A stretch of DNA of 64,000 bases from Pseudonocardia sp. 73-21 (lineage in GTDB: Bacteria > Actinomycetota > Actinomycetes > Mycobacteriales > Pseudonocardiaceae): the NCBI RefSeq assembly GCF_001899645.1, contig NZ_MKVV01000091.1, positions 1 to 64,000 on the forward strand, read 5' to 3'. This document shows, piece by piece, positions 23,786 through 33,500 of this stretch; position 1 is the stretch's first letter, and each line of letters opens with the position of its first letter. The position numbers were made by a program, and so were the translations under genes. Under the pieces are notes generated by a model. It searched no databases, was not told the DNA's origin, and worked only from the letters and a program-made list of their open reading frames with translations.

Positions 23786-25249
23786 GTGACCAGCGTTGCG
23801 CAGCAGCAGACCAGCGCCACACACCAGTTCCCGCAGGGATTCCTGTGGGGCGCGGCCACCGCGGCCTACCAGATCGAGGGGGCCGTCACGGCGGGCGGCC
23901 GCACGCCGTCGATCTGGGACACGTTCTCCCACACCCCGGGCCGGATCGCGGGCGGCGACCACGGTGACGTCGCCGACGACCACTACCACCGCTTCCGCGA
24001 GGACGTCGCGCTGATGGCCGAACTGGGCCTGACGTCCTACCGGTTCTCGATCTCGTGGCCGCGGATCACCCCGCAGGTCACCGCGCAGGAGCTCGGCCCG
24101 GTGAGCGCCGACGGGCTCGCGTTCTACTCCGGTCTCGTCGACGCGCTGCTCGCCGCGGGCATCGCGCCGTCGATCACGCTCTACCACTGGGACCTGCCGC
24201 AGGCGCTGGAGGACGGGGGTGGCTGGACCTCCCGTGCCACCGCCGAACGCTTCGGCGAGTACGCCGCGGTGGTGGCGGCGGCGCTGGGGGACCGGGTGCC
24301 GCAGTTCATCACGCTCAACGAGCCGTGGTGCAGCGCCTACCTCGGCTACGCCAGCGGCGTGCACGCGCCCGGCCGCACCGAGGATGCCGCCGCGCTGGCC
24401 GCCGTGCACCACCTCAACCTCGCCCACGGCCTCGGCGTGGCCGCGATCCGGCGGGCCGCCCCCGCGGCGAAGGTGGCGGTCACGCTCAACCTGGCCTGGG
24501 TGTGCCCGGAGACCGGCTCGGACCTCGACGCCGAGGCCGCCCGGCGCGTCGACGGCCTGCAGAACCGGGTGTTCCTCGACCCCATGCTGTCGGGTCGCTA
24601 CCCCGACGACGTGCAGGCCGACACCGCCGGCGTCACGGACTGGGCGTTCGTCCGCCCCGGCGACCTGGAGGTGATCAGCGCCCCGATCGACGCGCTGGGC
24701 GTCAACTACTACAGCCCGACGGTCGTGCGGCACTGGACGCGCGAGCACCCCAAGGAGACCGCCGACGGCCACGGCGACGGCGCGGCCACGCCGTGGATCG
24801 CCTGCGACGACGTCGAGTTCCCCCGCCAGCACGGCCCCAAGACCGCGATGGGCTGGAGCATCGACGCCCGGGGCATGACCGGGCTGCTCACGCGGATGGC
24901 CCGGGAGCACCCCGGACTCGATCTCATGGTCACCGAGAACGGGGCCGCGTTCCCCGGTGACGAGGTGGTGGACGGCCGCGTGGCCGACCCGGACCGCGTC
25001 GACTACCTGCGCAGCCACCTCGCCGCCGTGCACGCGGCGATCGAGGCCGGTGCGCCGGTGGTCGGCTACTACGTGTGGTCGCTGCTCGACAACTTCGAGT
25101 GGGCGTGGGGGTACGAGAAGCGCTTCGGCGTGGTGCACGTCGACTACTCGACGCTCGTGCGCACCCCGAAGGACAGCGCGTGGTTCTACGCGGGAGTGGC
25201 GCGCGACAACGCGGTGCCGGTGGCGCCGGTGGCAAGATCGGAGCCATGA
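23786..25249 (+). CDS. Beta-glucosidase, glycoside hydrolase family 1 (BglC-like)
   Basis: A 487-aa GH1 retaining beta-glycosidase of usual length. FPQGFLWGAATAAYQIEGA opens the domain. The acid/base glutamate is E179 in TLNEPW and the nucleophile is E384 in VTENGAAF. There is no signal peptide, so it acts in the cytoplasm on sugars brought in by the linked transporter, releasing glucose from cellobiose or other beta-glucosides. Control is probably by the LacI repressor through the twin operators. The next gene overlaps it by ATGA. Confidence 0.93.
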   Translation: MTSVAQQQTSATHQFPQGFLWGAATAAYQIEGAVTAGGRTPSIWDTFSHTPGRIAGGDHGDVADDHYHRFREDVALMAELGLTSYRFSISWPRITPQVTAQELGPVSADGLAFYSGLVDALLAAGIAPSITLYHWDLPQALEDGGGWTSRATAERFGEYAAVVAAALGDRVPQFITLNEPWCSAYLGYASGVHAPGRTEDAAALAAVHHLNLAHGLGVAAIRRAAPAAKVAVTLNLAWVCPETGSDLDAEAARRVDGLQNRVFLDPMLSGRYPDDVQADTAGVTDWAFVRPGDLEVISAPIDALGVNYYSPTVVRHWTREHPKETADGHGDGAATPWIACDDVEFPRQHGPKTAMGWSIDARGMTGLLTRMAREHPGLDLMVTENGAAFPGDEVVDGRVADPDRVDYLRSHLAAVHAAIEAGAPVVGYYVWSLLDNFEWAWGYEKRFGVVHVDYSTLVRTPKDSAWFYAGVARDNAVPVAPVARSEP

Positions 25250-25716
25250 CGACGGAACGGATGGAAGTCCAGCGCGTGATCCCGGCCGAGCCGGAGGCGA
25301 TCTTCGTGGTGCTGTGCGACCCGCAGGGCCACGTGTCGATCGACGCGTCGGGGATGCTGATGGACGCCACCGGGGACCCGGTGGCGGCGGTGGGGGACCG
25401 GTTCGTGGTGCACATGGACCGGGAGGCCCTCGGCGATCTCCCCATGGGGCGCTACGACGTCACCGTGATCATCACCGTGTTCGAGCCCGGGAAGGAGATC
25501 GCCTGGACGATCGACGGCACGATCCAGCCGCCGATCCGGCACGTCTACGGGTACCGGCTGGAGCCGGCCGACGGCGGGACGCTGGTCACGTCGTACTACG
25601 ACTGGTCCGACATCAGCCAGGAGTGGAAGGACACCGGGCGGTTCCCGATCATCGCCGAGACGTCCCTGAAGGCCACCCTGGGTATCCTGCAGCGCACCGT
25701 GGTGCGGGGACGCTAG
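25246..25716 (+). CDS. SRPBCC (START-like) family protein
   Basis: A 156-aa polyketide-cyclase/START-like protein: VQRVIPAEPEAIFVVLCDP at the N-terminus, where the family typically enters its first strand and helices, then YDVTVIITVFEPGKEIAWTI and LVTSYYDWSDISQEW. These proteins hold hydrophobic ligands in a cavity; the role here is unknown. The ATG at 25246 overlaps the beta-glucosidase stop by ATGA, so it is translated with the sugar operon, although nothing in its sequence points to sugar metabolism. It ends in a 4-bp overlap with a convergent gene. Confidence 0.8.
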   Translation: MTTERMEVQRVIPAEPEAIFVVLCDPQGHVSIDASGMLMDATGDPVAAVGDRFVVHMDREALGDLPMGRYDVTVIITVFEPGKEIAWTIDGTIQPPIRHVYGYRLEPADGGTLVTSYYDWSDISQEWKDTGRFPIIAETSLKATLGILQRTVVRGR

Positions 25717-25901
25717 CGCGCGGTGCGGCACATCTCCGTGCAGAGCGGGCAGGGTCGGCCGTCGGGCTCCACCATCGACGCGGCGGCGACCCGGTGCCCG
25801 CAGACGGCCTGGTAGTAGCCCTCGGTCTGCGCCATCTCCGCGGTCAACTCGATGTCGGGGACCCGGTGGGCCCAGCCGTCCGCGATGCAGGTGACCGACA
25901 C
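25713..25901 (-). CDS. Small cysteine-rich protein, possible zinc ribbon
   Basis: Probably 62 residues from GTG 25901: SVTCIADGWAHRVPDIEL, then AVCGHRV and PCPLCTEMC. The CGH...CPLC spacing suggests a metal-binding knuckle, and similar short proteins are common and uncharacterised in Pseudonocardiaceae-type genomes. The frame stays open to a GTG at 25979 (88 aa), but that extension is Arg-rich and looks like shadow. Neither start has a good ribosome site. It is divergent from the DUF397 gene and convergent with the SRPBCC gene. Confidence 0.6.
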   Translation of the reverse strand: MSVTCIADGWAHRVPDIELTAEMAQTEGYYQAVCGHRVAAASMVEPDGRPCPLCTEMCRTAR

Positions 25902-26064
25902 CGTGGGTCGACCACGGTGCAGCGGTTCGACGCGCCCTCGATCTGCTCTGCCCACTGCTCCCCGCCTGTACTCGGTCACCGGTGGGGAGATCGGCGCTCT
26001 CGGTGATCGTCCCCCGACTCCCCCTCAGTTTGCCCACTGATCGTTGTATCCGCAAGACTGTCTG

Positions 26065-26106
26065 CAACGTCATCTGCAAGCACGTTTGGCACAACGTTCA
26101 ACGTCA
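26065..26106 (+). promoter_or_regulatory. Low-GC control region with repeated CAACGTCA
   Basis: The 143 bp before the DUF397 gene are noticeably poorer in GC than the surroundings. CAACGTCA occurs at 26065-26072 and again at 26099-26106, with further ACGT motifs between (CACGTTTGG, ACAACGTTC). These may be binding sites for the adjacent XRE regulator. Inference only. Confidence 0.35.
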
Positions 26107-26122
26107 CGTCAGGGGGGCCGAC

Positions 26123-26365
26123 ATGCAACAGCGTGATCCGGGGGCGAGTGTCGCGGCCGAGGCGCTGGGCCTGCTGAACTGGCGCAAGAGCCGCGCGAGC
26201 AACCCCAGCGGCGACTGCGTGGAGCTGGCCGGGCTCGACGACGGCGGGGTGGCGGTGCGCAACTCGCGCGACCCCCGCGGACCTGCCCTGATCTTCACCC
26301 GGGCCGAGATCGCCGCGTTCCTGCGCGGGGCCAAGGACCGGGAATTCGACGACCTCGTCCTCTGA
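26123..26365 (+). CDS. DUF397 domain protein
   Basis: An 80-aa protein matching DUF397: NWRKSRASNPSGDCVELA, VAVRNSRDPRGPALIFTRAE and AAFLRGAKDREFDDLV. In actinomycetes these small acidic proteins are almost always encoded beside XRE/DUF5753 regulators (WhiJ-like systems in Streptomyces) and modulate them, in some reports as toxin-antitoxin-like pairs. The ATG at 26123 has AGGGGGG 5-6 nt upstream. The regulator gene follows 32 bp later. Confidence 0.88.
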   Translation: MQQRDPGASVAAEALGLLNWRKSRASNPSGDCVELAGLDDGGVAVRNSRDPRGPALIFTRAEIAAFLRGAKDREFDDLVL

Positions 26366-26384
26366 CGGGCCGGCCCGACGGGTC

Positions 26385-26390
26385 TATGGT
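26385..26390 (+). promoter_or_regulatory. -10 element TATGGT for a leaderless regulator transcript
   Basis: TATGGT fits the actinobacterial TANNNT -10 pattern and ends 7 nt before GTG 26398, so transcription would begin at that codon. This supports GTG 26398 over the ATG at 26386 as the start of the XRE gene. Inference. Confidence 0.4.
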
Positions 26391-26397
26391 GACGTGC

Positions 26398-27303
26398 GTG
26401 ACGTCTGATTCGCCGAACCCCCGTCGCCAGGGCCCGGCCGACCCGAACGACACGGCCGGCGGGCCCACGGTGTCACGCATCCTGCTCGGCACGCAGCTGC
26501 GTCGCCTGCGGGAGGCCAGTGGCATCAGCCGGGAGGCGGCCGGTGCCCACATCCGGGCGTCGCACGCCAAGATCAGCCGACTGGAGCTGGGGCGCGTCGG
26601 CTTCAAGGAACGCGACATCGAGGACCTGCTCACCCTCTACGGCGTCACCGACGCGGGGGAGCGGGAGGGCCTGCTCGGCCTCGTCACGCAGGCCAACGTC
26701 CGCGGCTGGTGGTCGCAGGACAGCGACCTGCTGCCGGCCTGGTTCGAGATGTACCTGCGTCTGGAGCAGGAGGCGCGCGTCATCCGCACCTACCAGGTGC
26801 AGTTCGTGCCCGGCCTGCTGCAGAGCCCCGAGTACGCGCGGGAGGTGATCCTCGCCGGGCACCGCACCGAGCCCGAGCACGAGATCGACCGCCGGGTGCA
26901 GCTGCGGATCGACCGGCAGAAGATGCTCAGCGAGCCCGGGGCGCCCCAGTTCTGGGCCGTCATCGACGAGGCGGCGCTGAGCAGGCCGTTCGGGTCGCCC
27001 GCGATCATGCGCGGCCAGGTCGAGCACCTGCTCGAGATGAGCCTGATGCCCAACGTGTCCATCCAGGTGCTGCCGTTCCGGCTGGGCAGCCACGCCGCCG
27101 CGGGCGGGCCGTTCACGATCCTGCGCTTCGCCCAGCCCGACCTGCCCGACGTGGTCTACCTCGAGCAGCTCAACAGCGCGGTCTACCTGGAGAAGCGCAC
27201 CGACGTGGAGCAGTACCTCGCCGTGATCGAGACGGTGAGCATGCAGGCGGAGACGCCGGTGCGTTCACGGACGCTGCTGAGGAACCTGCTCAAGCAGTTC
27301 TGA
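26398..27303 (+). CDS. XRE family regulator with DUF5753 domain
   Basis: About 301 aa. The N-terminal HTH is LLGTQLRRLREASGISREAA with AHIRASHAKISRLELGRVGF, residues about 28-75. The C-terminal DUF5753 domain includes WFEMYLRLEQEARVIRTYQ, FVPGLLQSPEYAREVI, and VQLRIDRQKML. It is the usual partner of DUF397 proteins and likely controls its own pair and possibly development or antibiotic genes. I favour GTG 26398 as start because of the -10 element ending 7 nt before it. A stem-loop spans its stop codon. Confidence 0.9.
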   Translation: MTSDSPNPRRQGPADPNDTAGGPTVSRILLGTQLRRLREASGISREAAGAHIRASHAKISRLELGRVGFKERDIEDLLTLYGVTDAGEREGLLGLVTQANVRGWWSQDSDLLPAWFEMYLRLEQEARVIRTYQVQFVPGLLQSPEYAREVILAGHRTEPEHEIDRRVQLRIDRQKMLSEPGAPQFWAVIDEAALSRPFGSPAIMRGQVEHLLEMSLMPNVSIQVLPFRLGSHAAAGGPFTILRFAQPDLPDVVYLEQLNSAVYLEKRTDVEQYLAVIETVSMQAETPVRSRTLLRNLLKQF

Positions 27304-27312
27304 GCAGGTTCC
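27281..27312. terminator. Stem-loop between convergent XRE and methyltransferase genes
   Basis: GGAACCTGCT at 27281-27290 and AGCAGGTTCC at 27303-27312 form a perfect 10-bp stem with a 12-nt loop. It overlaps the last codons of the XRE gene and lies before the convergent methyltransferase stop at 27325. A bidirectional terminator without a T tract is the simplest reading. Confidence 0.55.
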
Positions 27313-27324
27313 CCGGCCGGTGGC

Positions 27325-28161
27325 TCAGGCCTTGCGGCCGATGCCCGCGGCGTAGAGCGTGTGGGTCGGGCTGCCGGTGAGCGTCTGCGCGTCGGGCCGC
27401 CAGTCGTTGGCGTAGACCAGACCGGGCTCCACCATCTCCAGGCCGTCGAACAGGCGCTGCTGCTCGTCCCACGTGCGGAACCGGCCGGTGCCCAGCCCGC
27501 CCTCGAGAAACGCCGTCTGCAGCTCCTTGGCCCGCGGCTCGTCGTCGTCGAGGAAGTTGCTGATCAGGAAGTAGCTGCCCGGGGACAGCCGCGCCTTGAT
27601 CTTGTCGGCGAGGCCGTAGGGGTCCTCGTCGTCGGCGAGGTGGTGGAAGATGCTCGCCGCGATCACGGCGAACGGCTTGCTGGTGTCGATCAGCTCCCGC
27701 ACGGCCTCGCTGTCGAAGATCGCGTCGGGGTCGCGGACGTCGGCGGTGATGACGGTGGTGGTGGTCTCGTTCTCCAGCAGCGCGCGCCCGTGGGCGAGCA
27801 CGAGGGGGTCGATGTCGACGTAGACGACGTGCACGTCCGGGTTGATCGCGTGGGCGATCTCGTGCACATTGCCCTCGGTGGGCAGGCCGGAGCCCAGGTC
27901 GAGGATCTGCGTGATGCCGGCCTCGCCCACCAGGAAGGTGACGGCGCGGCGCAGGTGGTCGCGGTTGTCCTTGGCCAGCTGGCTCGTCTCCGGGACGGCG
28001 GCGAACAGGGCCGCGCTGACCTGCCGGTCGATCTCGAAGTGCTCCTTGCCGCCGAGCACGTAGTCGTACACGCGGGCGATGGAGGGCACGTTCAGGTTGA
28101 CCTCCGGCGGCGCGGACGTGGCGTCCAGCCCCTCGTTGCCGGCCCCCTGCGGACGATCCAT
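27325..28161 (-). CDS. SAM-dependent methyltransferase, DUF574 (SAV2177) family
   Basis: A 278-aa protein of the abundant actinomycete family formerly DUF574. NVPSIARVYDYVLGGKEHFEIDR is the family hallmark near residues 24-46. A class I methyltransferase motif I-like segment, ILDLGSGLPTEGNVHEIA, follows, with VVYVDIDPLVLAHGRALL as motif II. Substrates are unknown for the family. These genes are often near XRE/DUF397 pairs, as here. The ATG start at 28161 is followed by MDRPQGAGNEG, a variable N-terminus. Confidence 0.9.
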   Translation of the reverse strand: MDRPQGAGNEGLDATSAPPEVNLNVPSIARVYDYVLGGKEHFEIDRQVSAALFAAVPETSQLAKDNRDHLRRAVTFLVGEAGITQILDLGSGLPTEGNVHEIAHAINPDVHVVYVDIDPLVLAHGRALLENETTTTVITADVRDPDAIFDSEAVRELIDTSKPFAVIAASIFHHLADDEDPYGLADKIKARLSPGSYFLISNFLDDDEPRAKELQTAFLEGGLGTGRFRTWDEQQRLFDGLEMVEPGLVYANDWRPDAQTLTGSPTHTLYAAGIGRKA

Positions 28162-28387
28162 GGAACAGCCTCTTCCCTCGCGGTGCGCGTGACGGTCCCG
28201 AGCCTATCGGGCGCGGCCCGGCGGGGTCGGCCGTACTCGCCGACAGCCTCGTCCGGATCATCGCCCGGTCGGGGCATGCGCGTGGAGCCCGAGTCGGCCA
28301 CGGCCGCCGCATTGCCCGCCGGGGTGGGCGGGGCGGGGGAGAACCGGGGCCGGGGGTTGTTCGCGTGCCCTGTCCTACGCTCTCCCG

Positions 28388-29845
28388 GTGGCAGGAGGGG
28401 GAGTGGTGTCGCCGGCGGCGGACGCCTCGGCGCGTTCGCGGTGGCGGGCCCTCGTCCTCACCGACCCCATCGCCCGGCTGGTGCGCAACGCCGCCCACGC
28501 CGGCATCGACGACGAGCACTACGACCTGCGGGCCCTCGCGCTGGCCGCGGTGGACATCGTCGTCGGGTCGATGGGGTTCTCCCGCGAGTCCGGCGTCGAC
28601 GAGGTGCTCGACGCCCTGGTCGGGCTGGCCGCGCGCATGCAGCCCGACCGGCCCGCGCAGTGGCGCGATGTCGCGCAGGTGGTGCTCAAGGGCCTGCTCA
28701 ACGACGCCCACGAGCAGCGCCGCTTCACCTACCGTTTCGCCGACCTGAGCCGGGAGGCCGTCGGGCGTGACGGGGGCTTCTGGGAGTCCTACGGGTTCCG
28801 GCTGCTGTCGTTGCGCGAGACGGAGTTCGGCGCCGTACTGGTGGCCAGCGACCAGGCCATCACGCTGTTCCTGCACGGCCTCGACGTCGACCTGGAGGAC
28901 GCCGACCGCGCCCTGGCCCACGTGCTGCAGCGCCAGCTCGACGACCAGCGCTTCGACGCCGCCGCCCGCACCGCGGCGCAGGCCGAGCGCACCAGCGTCG
29001 GGCTCTCGGCCACGCTCACGGAGCTGCTCGACGCCACCCGCCGCGACGCCGGCGGCGTCGACTGGGCCACCGACCTCCCGGAGCGCCTCACCCGGGCGCG
29101 GCGGCACGTGGAGGAGCGCATCGCCGAGGACGACCGGTTCCTCGAGCACGTCCAGGGCGGCCTGGAGGTGGAGGCGTCGCCGGAGGTCCGGGCGGTGTCC
29201 GGGCAGATCATCGACCTCCTGCGCCGCGCGCGTCAGGTGCACCTGGACCTGGAACGACGCCTCGTCGGCGCCCGCGAGGTGTTCCTCACCGCCCACGTGC
29301 GGCAGCGGATCGCGCGGCGGCGCCGGCTGCGGATGTTCGCGCTCGGCGAGGACGTCCTCGCCCCGGTGCTGGCGCTGCCCGCCGCCGACGCGCAGGCGGT
29401 GACCGGGCGGTTCGCGAACCCGGCGCTGGGCGTCACGGTGCCCCGGCTGGTGCGCTTCGACGACCTGCTCGACGCGCTGTGGGCCGCCCCGCGCGCCCCC
29501 GAGCCGGGCGTGGCGCAGGTCGAGAAGGCCGACGAGCCGCTCGACGACGACGTGCAGGGCTACCGGCCCGAGGTGGTGGCCGCGGCCCGCGAGGTGCTGG
29601 AGCGCACGGCGGACGGGCCGGTGCGCCTGAGCGTGCTGCTGGACGGGACGGACGGGGACGAGGTGGCCGAGCTCGTGGTGCTGTCCGCGCTGTGGGCGTT
29701 CGCCCCGGACCCGGGTGACGCGCAGGAGGGGGAGACCGAGGTGGACCTGCTGGCCGGTGGTCTGGAGGCCCACGACGACGGCACGGTCCTGCGGCACGCC
29801 CGCGCCGGCGGCCGCGACCTGCTCGTCTCCCGGAGGGGCGCATGA
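28388..29845 (+). CDS. MukF/JetA-like kleisin subunit of an SMC-like complex
   Basis: A 485-aa, mostly helical protein, first gene of a three-gene operon ending in an SMC-like ATPase. The N-terminal part (ALVLTDPIARLVRNAAHAG, ESYGFRLLSLRETEFGAVLV) could be winged-helix. It leads into ITLFLHGLDVDLEDADRAL and LQRQLDDQRFDAAARTAAQA, a helical pattern like the middle region of MukF/MksF/JetA kleisins. Size, order and coupling match MksF-MksE-MksB or JetA-JetB-JetC. I recognise no enzyme motif. The GTG at 28388 lies 6 nt after TACGCT (possible -10, leaderless); GTG 28406, after AGGAGGGG, is an equally good start. Identification rests mainly on context. Confidence 0.65.
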   Translation: MAGGGVVSPAADASARSRWRALVLTDPIARLVRNAAHAGIDDEHYDLRALALAAVDIVVGSMGFSRESGVDEVLDALVGLAARMQPDRPAQWRDVAQVVLKGLLNDAHEQRRFTYRFADLSREAVGRDGGFWESYGFRLLSLRETEFGAVLVASDQAITLFLHGLDVDLEDADRALAHVLQRQLDDQRFDAAARTAAQAERTSVGLSATLTELLDATRRDAGGVDWATDLPERLTRARRHVEERIAEDDRFLEHVQGGLEVEASPEVRAVSGQIIDLLRRARQVHLDLERRLVGAREVFLTAHVRQRIARRRRLRMFALGEDVLAPVLALPAADAQAVTGRFANPALGVTVPRLVRFDDLLDALWAAPRAPEPGVAQVEKADEPLDDDVQGYRPEVVAAAREVLERTADGPVRLSVLLDGTDGDEVAELVVLSALWAFAPDPGDAQEGETEVDLLAGGLEAHDDGTVLRHARAGGRDLLVSRRGA

Positions 29846-30540
29846 GCGGCGTTCCCGCGGACCTGACCGATGTGCGCGCGGCCGCCGAGCTGATCAACTT
29901 CGGGCTGTCGCGGCGCAACCGGCCCGTCGAGGGCAGCGAGTACCGCACCCTGCTCGACCGCTACCGCGCCGAGCTGCGGTTCAAGGACGTCGTCGACACG
30001 ATGGCCGAGGGGCTGGGCCTGGAGGTGCTCGGCACCCCGCGCGCCGGGATCGTGCTCGTGCCCGACCCCGGCGGCCCGTTCGCGACGCGGCTGGGCGACC
30101 TGCGCGCGATGACCGAGGACGAGCGGCTCGTGTTCGGGCTCGTCCTCGTCGCCATCGCGGCCTTCGCCTACCCCAACGACGTCGACTTCGACGACCCCGA
30201 GGCCAAGCTGATCGACATCCCGAAGATCGACGAGTTCCTGCGGGCGGCCATCGCCGCGGTGGAACTGCCCCACGGCGACCGGTCACGTGTCGCGGTGGAG
30301 ATCTACGCCGACCTGCCCGCGTTCGTGCCCACCAACACCGGCCGCCGGGCGCGGGGCTGCACGCTGCGCGCCGTCGAGGAGGTGTGCGGCTGGCTCGTGG
30401 CCCAGGGCGCGGCCCGCGAGGCCACCGCGCTGGGGCCCGACACGTTCCGCCTGACCGACCACTTCCGCCTCCTGGTCGGCGACAGCGCCGGCAACGCGGC
30501 CCTGGAGGCCCTCCGCGAGGTCCGGGAGGCCACGGTATGA
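29842..30540 (+). CDS. MukE/JetB-like subunit of an SMC-like complex
   Basis: A 232-aa protein overlapping the previous gene by ATGA. It starts DLTDVRAAAELINFGLSRRN and contains FKDVVDTMAEGLGLEVLGT, TEDERLVFGLVLVAIAAFAYP and, near the C-terminus, LTDHFRLLVGDSAGNAALEAL. The length and the mixed winged-helix-like pattern are those of MukE/MksE/JetB kite proteins, which bridge kleisin and ATPase. I cannot assign a family by motif alone; the call depends on its place between the kleisin-like and SMC-like genes. Confidence 0.6.
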   Translation: MSGVPADLTDVRAAAELINFGLSRRNRPVEGSEYRTLLDRYRAELRFKDVVDTMAEGLGLEVLGTPRAGIVLVPDPGGPFATRLGDLRAMTEDERLVFGLVLVAIAAFAYPNDVDFDDPEAKLIDIPKIDEFLRAAIAAVELPHGDRSRVAVEIYADLPAFVPTNTGRRARGCTLRAVEEVCGWLVAQGAAREATALGPDTFRLTDHFRLLVGDSAGNAALEALREVREATV

Positions 30541-33500
30541 ACGCCTCCGATGTCATGTGGACCATCAGCCGGATCCGGCTCGACCGGATCGGGCCCACCG
30601 CCGCCCGCTTCCTCGACGTCACGCTCGACCTGCGCGACGACGGCGGGCTGCCGCTGGACACGATCATCTGGCTGCGCAACGGCGGCGGGAAGTCGACGGT
30701 CCTGTCGCTGGTCTGCGCCCTGATCCGGCCCTACCGCCGCGACTTCCTCGCCACGGCCGCCACCGGCAAGCACCTCGAGGACTACGTGCTGGGCGCCGAC
30801 ACCGCGCACGTGATCGTCGAGTGGTCCGGGCCGCAGGGGCGCCGGCTCGTCACGGGTGCGGTGTACGAGTGGGCCGACCGCACCCAGCCCGCCGACCCCA
30901 ACCGCGACCACGACCGCCTCAACGCGCGCTGGTACGTGTTCAGCCCCGCCGAGGGCCGCGCGGAGCTGGACCTGCTGCCGTTCGGGGAGGTCCAGAAGGA
31001 CTTCGTCGCGGCCGTGCGGGACCTCGACGCGATCCCCGGCTGCGGCGCCGCGGTCACCGACCGGGCCGACCGCTGGCGGCGGCTGCTGGACGAGCACGGC
31101 CTCGACACCGAGATCTTCACCCCGATCCTGCAGATGAACGCCACCGAGGGCGGCATCGAGGGGCAGTTCCAGTTCCGGGGCGCCGACCAGTTCGTGCAGT
31201 ACCTGCTGGAGCTGATCGTCGACCCGGAGGTGCCGGGACAGGTCGCGGAGATCCTCGAGAGTGTGCGGGCCGGGCTCGCCGACCGCCCGGAGCTGCTGGC
31301 CGACCTGACGTTCGCCGACGAGGCCGTCCCGCGGCTGCGCGCGCTGGCCGTCGCCCGCGACGAGCGCACCGCGGCGGCCGACGCGGTGGCCCGCCAGGAG
31401 GCCGCCGCCCGCGAGCTGGCCGGGGCGCTGGCCGCCGCGGCGGCGGACGCCGACCTCGAGCACCGGACCGGGGCCGAGCGGGCCCGCCGCCACACCGACG
31501 AGGCCGCCAGCCACGCCCGCGCCGCCGAGGCGGCCCACGCCACCGCGACCGCGTTGCGCCACCACGCCGCCGCGCTGCGGCTCGCCACCGCGGAGGCCGA
31601 CGTCGCGCGCCTCGCGGAGCAGGAGCGCGCCGCCGGGGAGCAGGTGGCGGCCTGGCGCGCCACCCCCGCCGTGCATGCGCTGCGCGAGGCCGAGCAGCGG
31701 GCCGCCGCGCTGGCCGGGCAGCTCGCCGCGGCCACCGAGGAGGCCGAGCCGCTGCGGGAGCGCCGCGACCGGGCCGCCGCCGGGTACGCGGCTGCGCTGC
31801 GGCGCAGCATCGCCGCGGTCGACGACCAGGTGGCCGATCTCCGCGCGGGAGCCGAGGCCGACGCCGAGCAGGAGCGCGCCGCCCGCGTCCGCGGAGAGGA
31901 GGCCCGCGACGAGCGCGCGCGCCTGACCGCCGCGCTCTCGGCCGCGCAGGACGCCCTCGCGTCGCTCGACCGCGATCTCGCCGCCGCCGTCGCCGCCGGG
32001 CACCTGGAGACGGGGGAGACCGTGCCGGCCGCGGTCGAGCGCCACACCGCGGCCGACGCCGCCGCGGCCACCACCTCGGAGGAGGCCGACGCCGGACGCC
32101 GCGCGCTGGTCGAGGAGCGCCGTGGCCTGCAGGAACGCGCGAGTGCGCTGGCCGCCGCCCGCGCCGCGGCCGAGCAGGAGCACGACGCGGCGGCACAGCG
32201 GCGCCGCGAGCTGCAGGGCCGCGCCGACGACCTGGCGCGCGACGAGCGGCTGCGCTCCCTCGGCGGCGGGGAGGCGCTCGACCCCGTCGTCGAGGCGGGC
32301 GACCTGGGGGACGCGCTGGCCACCGCGATCGCGCGCACCGAGCGCCGGCGCGTCGAGCTGGCCGTCGACGGCGCCGAGGACGAGCGCGCGCTCGCCGCGC
32401 TGGCCGCCACCGGCCTCCTGCCCGGCGGGCTCGACCTCGTCCGCGCCCGTGACGCCCTGGAACGGGCCGGCATCGCCGCGGCCACCGGCTGGGGCTACCT
32501 CGCCGAGACGGTGCCCGCCGTCCGGCACGCGGCCGTGCTGCAGGCCGCACCCGCGCTGGCCTCGGGGCTGCTGGTGCACGACGAGCGCGACCTGCCCGCT
32601 GCGCGTGAGGCCGTTCTCGCGGCCGGGCTGCGGCCGACGTCGGCGGTGGTGATCGGGACGACCGCCGACCTGGCCGCGGTGTCGTCCGGGGCCGTCTCGG
32701 GCACGCACCCGTTCGTCGTCCCGCCCGCGCCCGCCCTGATCGACCGCGCCGCCGCCGGTGCGGAACTGACCGCCCGGGAACGCGCGCGGGCCGACCGCGC
32801 CGGTGCCGACGACGCCCTGGCCGCCGAGCTCGCCCGTGACACCGACCTGCGACGACGACTGCGCCGGCTGCGCGAGGACTGCTCGCCCGGCACCCTCGAC
32901 GCGCTGGTCGCCGAGGAGGCCGCCGCCACGGCGCGGCTCACCGACCTGGCGGTGCAGGCGCGGCTCGTCGAGGAGGCCGCCGACGCGCTCGGCGAGCGCG
33001 AACGGGCCCTCGACGACGCCCGCACCGCCGCCGAGCGCACCCGCCGTGCCGCCGCCGCGGCGCTGGGCACGCTGGCCGGGCTGGCCCCGCGCGAGGAGGA
33101 CGCCGCCGGGCTGCGCCGGCGGGTGGCCACGCTGCCCGCGGAGATCGCCGACTGCGCCCGCACCGTCACCGCCGAGAGCGACGCCGAGGCCGACCACCGT
33201 CGCCTTGCCGCCACCGCGCTCGACCACGCCGGGTCGCTGGCCCGCACCGCGGCCGCACAACGCGCCGACCTCGCGGCCCTGGGTGACGTCGGGACGGCCG
33301 ACGGTCCCGAGACCTCCGTGAACGACGCACGCGCGACCTTCGACAGCGCCCGCGCCGCCTACGACCGTGAAGTGTCCGGCTCCGCGCTGGCCTCCTCGCT
33401 GGCCGAGGCCCGACGCGCCCTGGAGCGGGCCCGTGACCAGGTCGGCGAGCTCCCGGCCACCGTCCGCGCCGTCGCGCGCGATCTGCTCGACACCGCCGAC

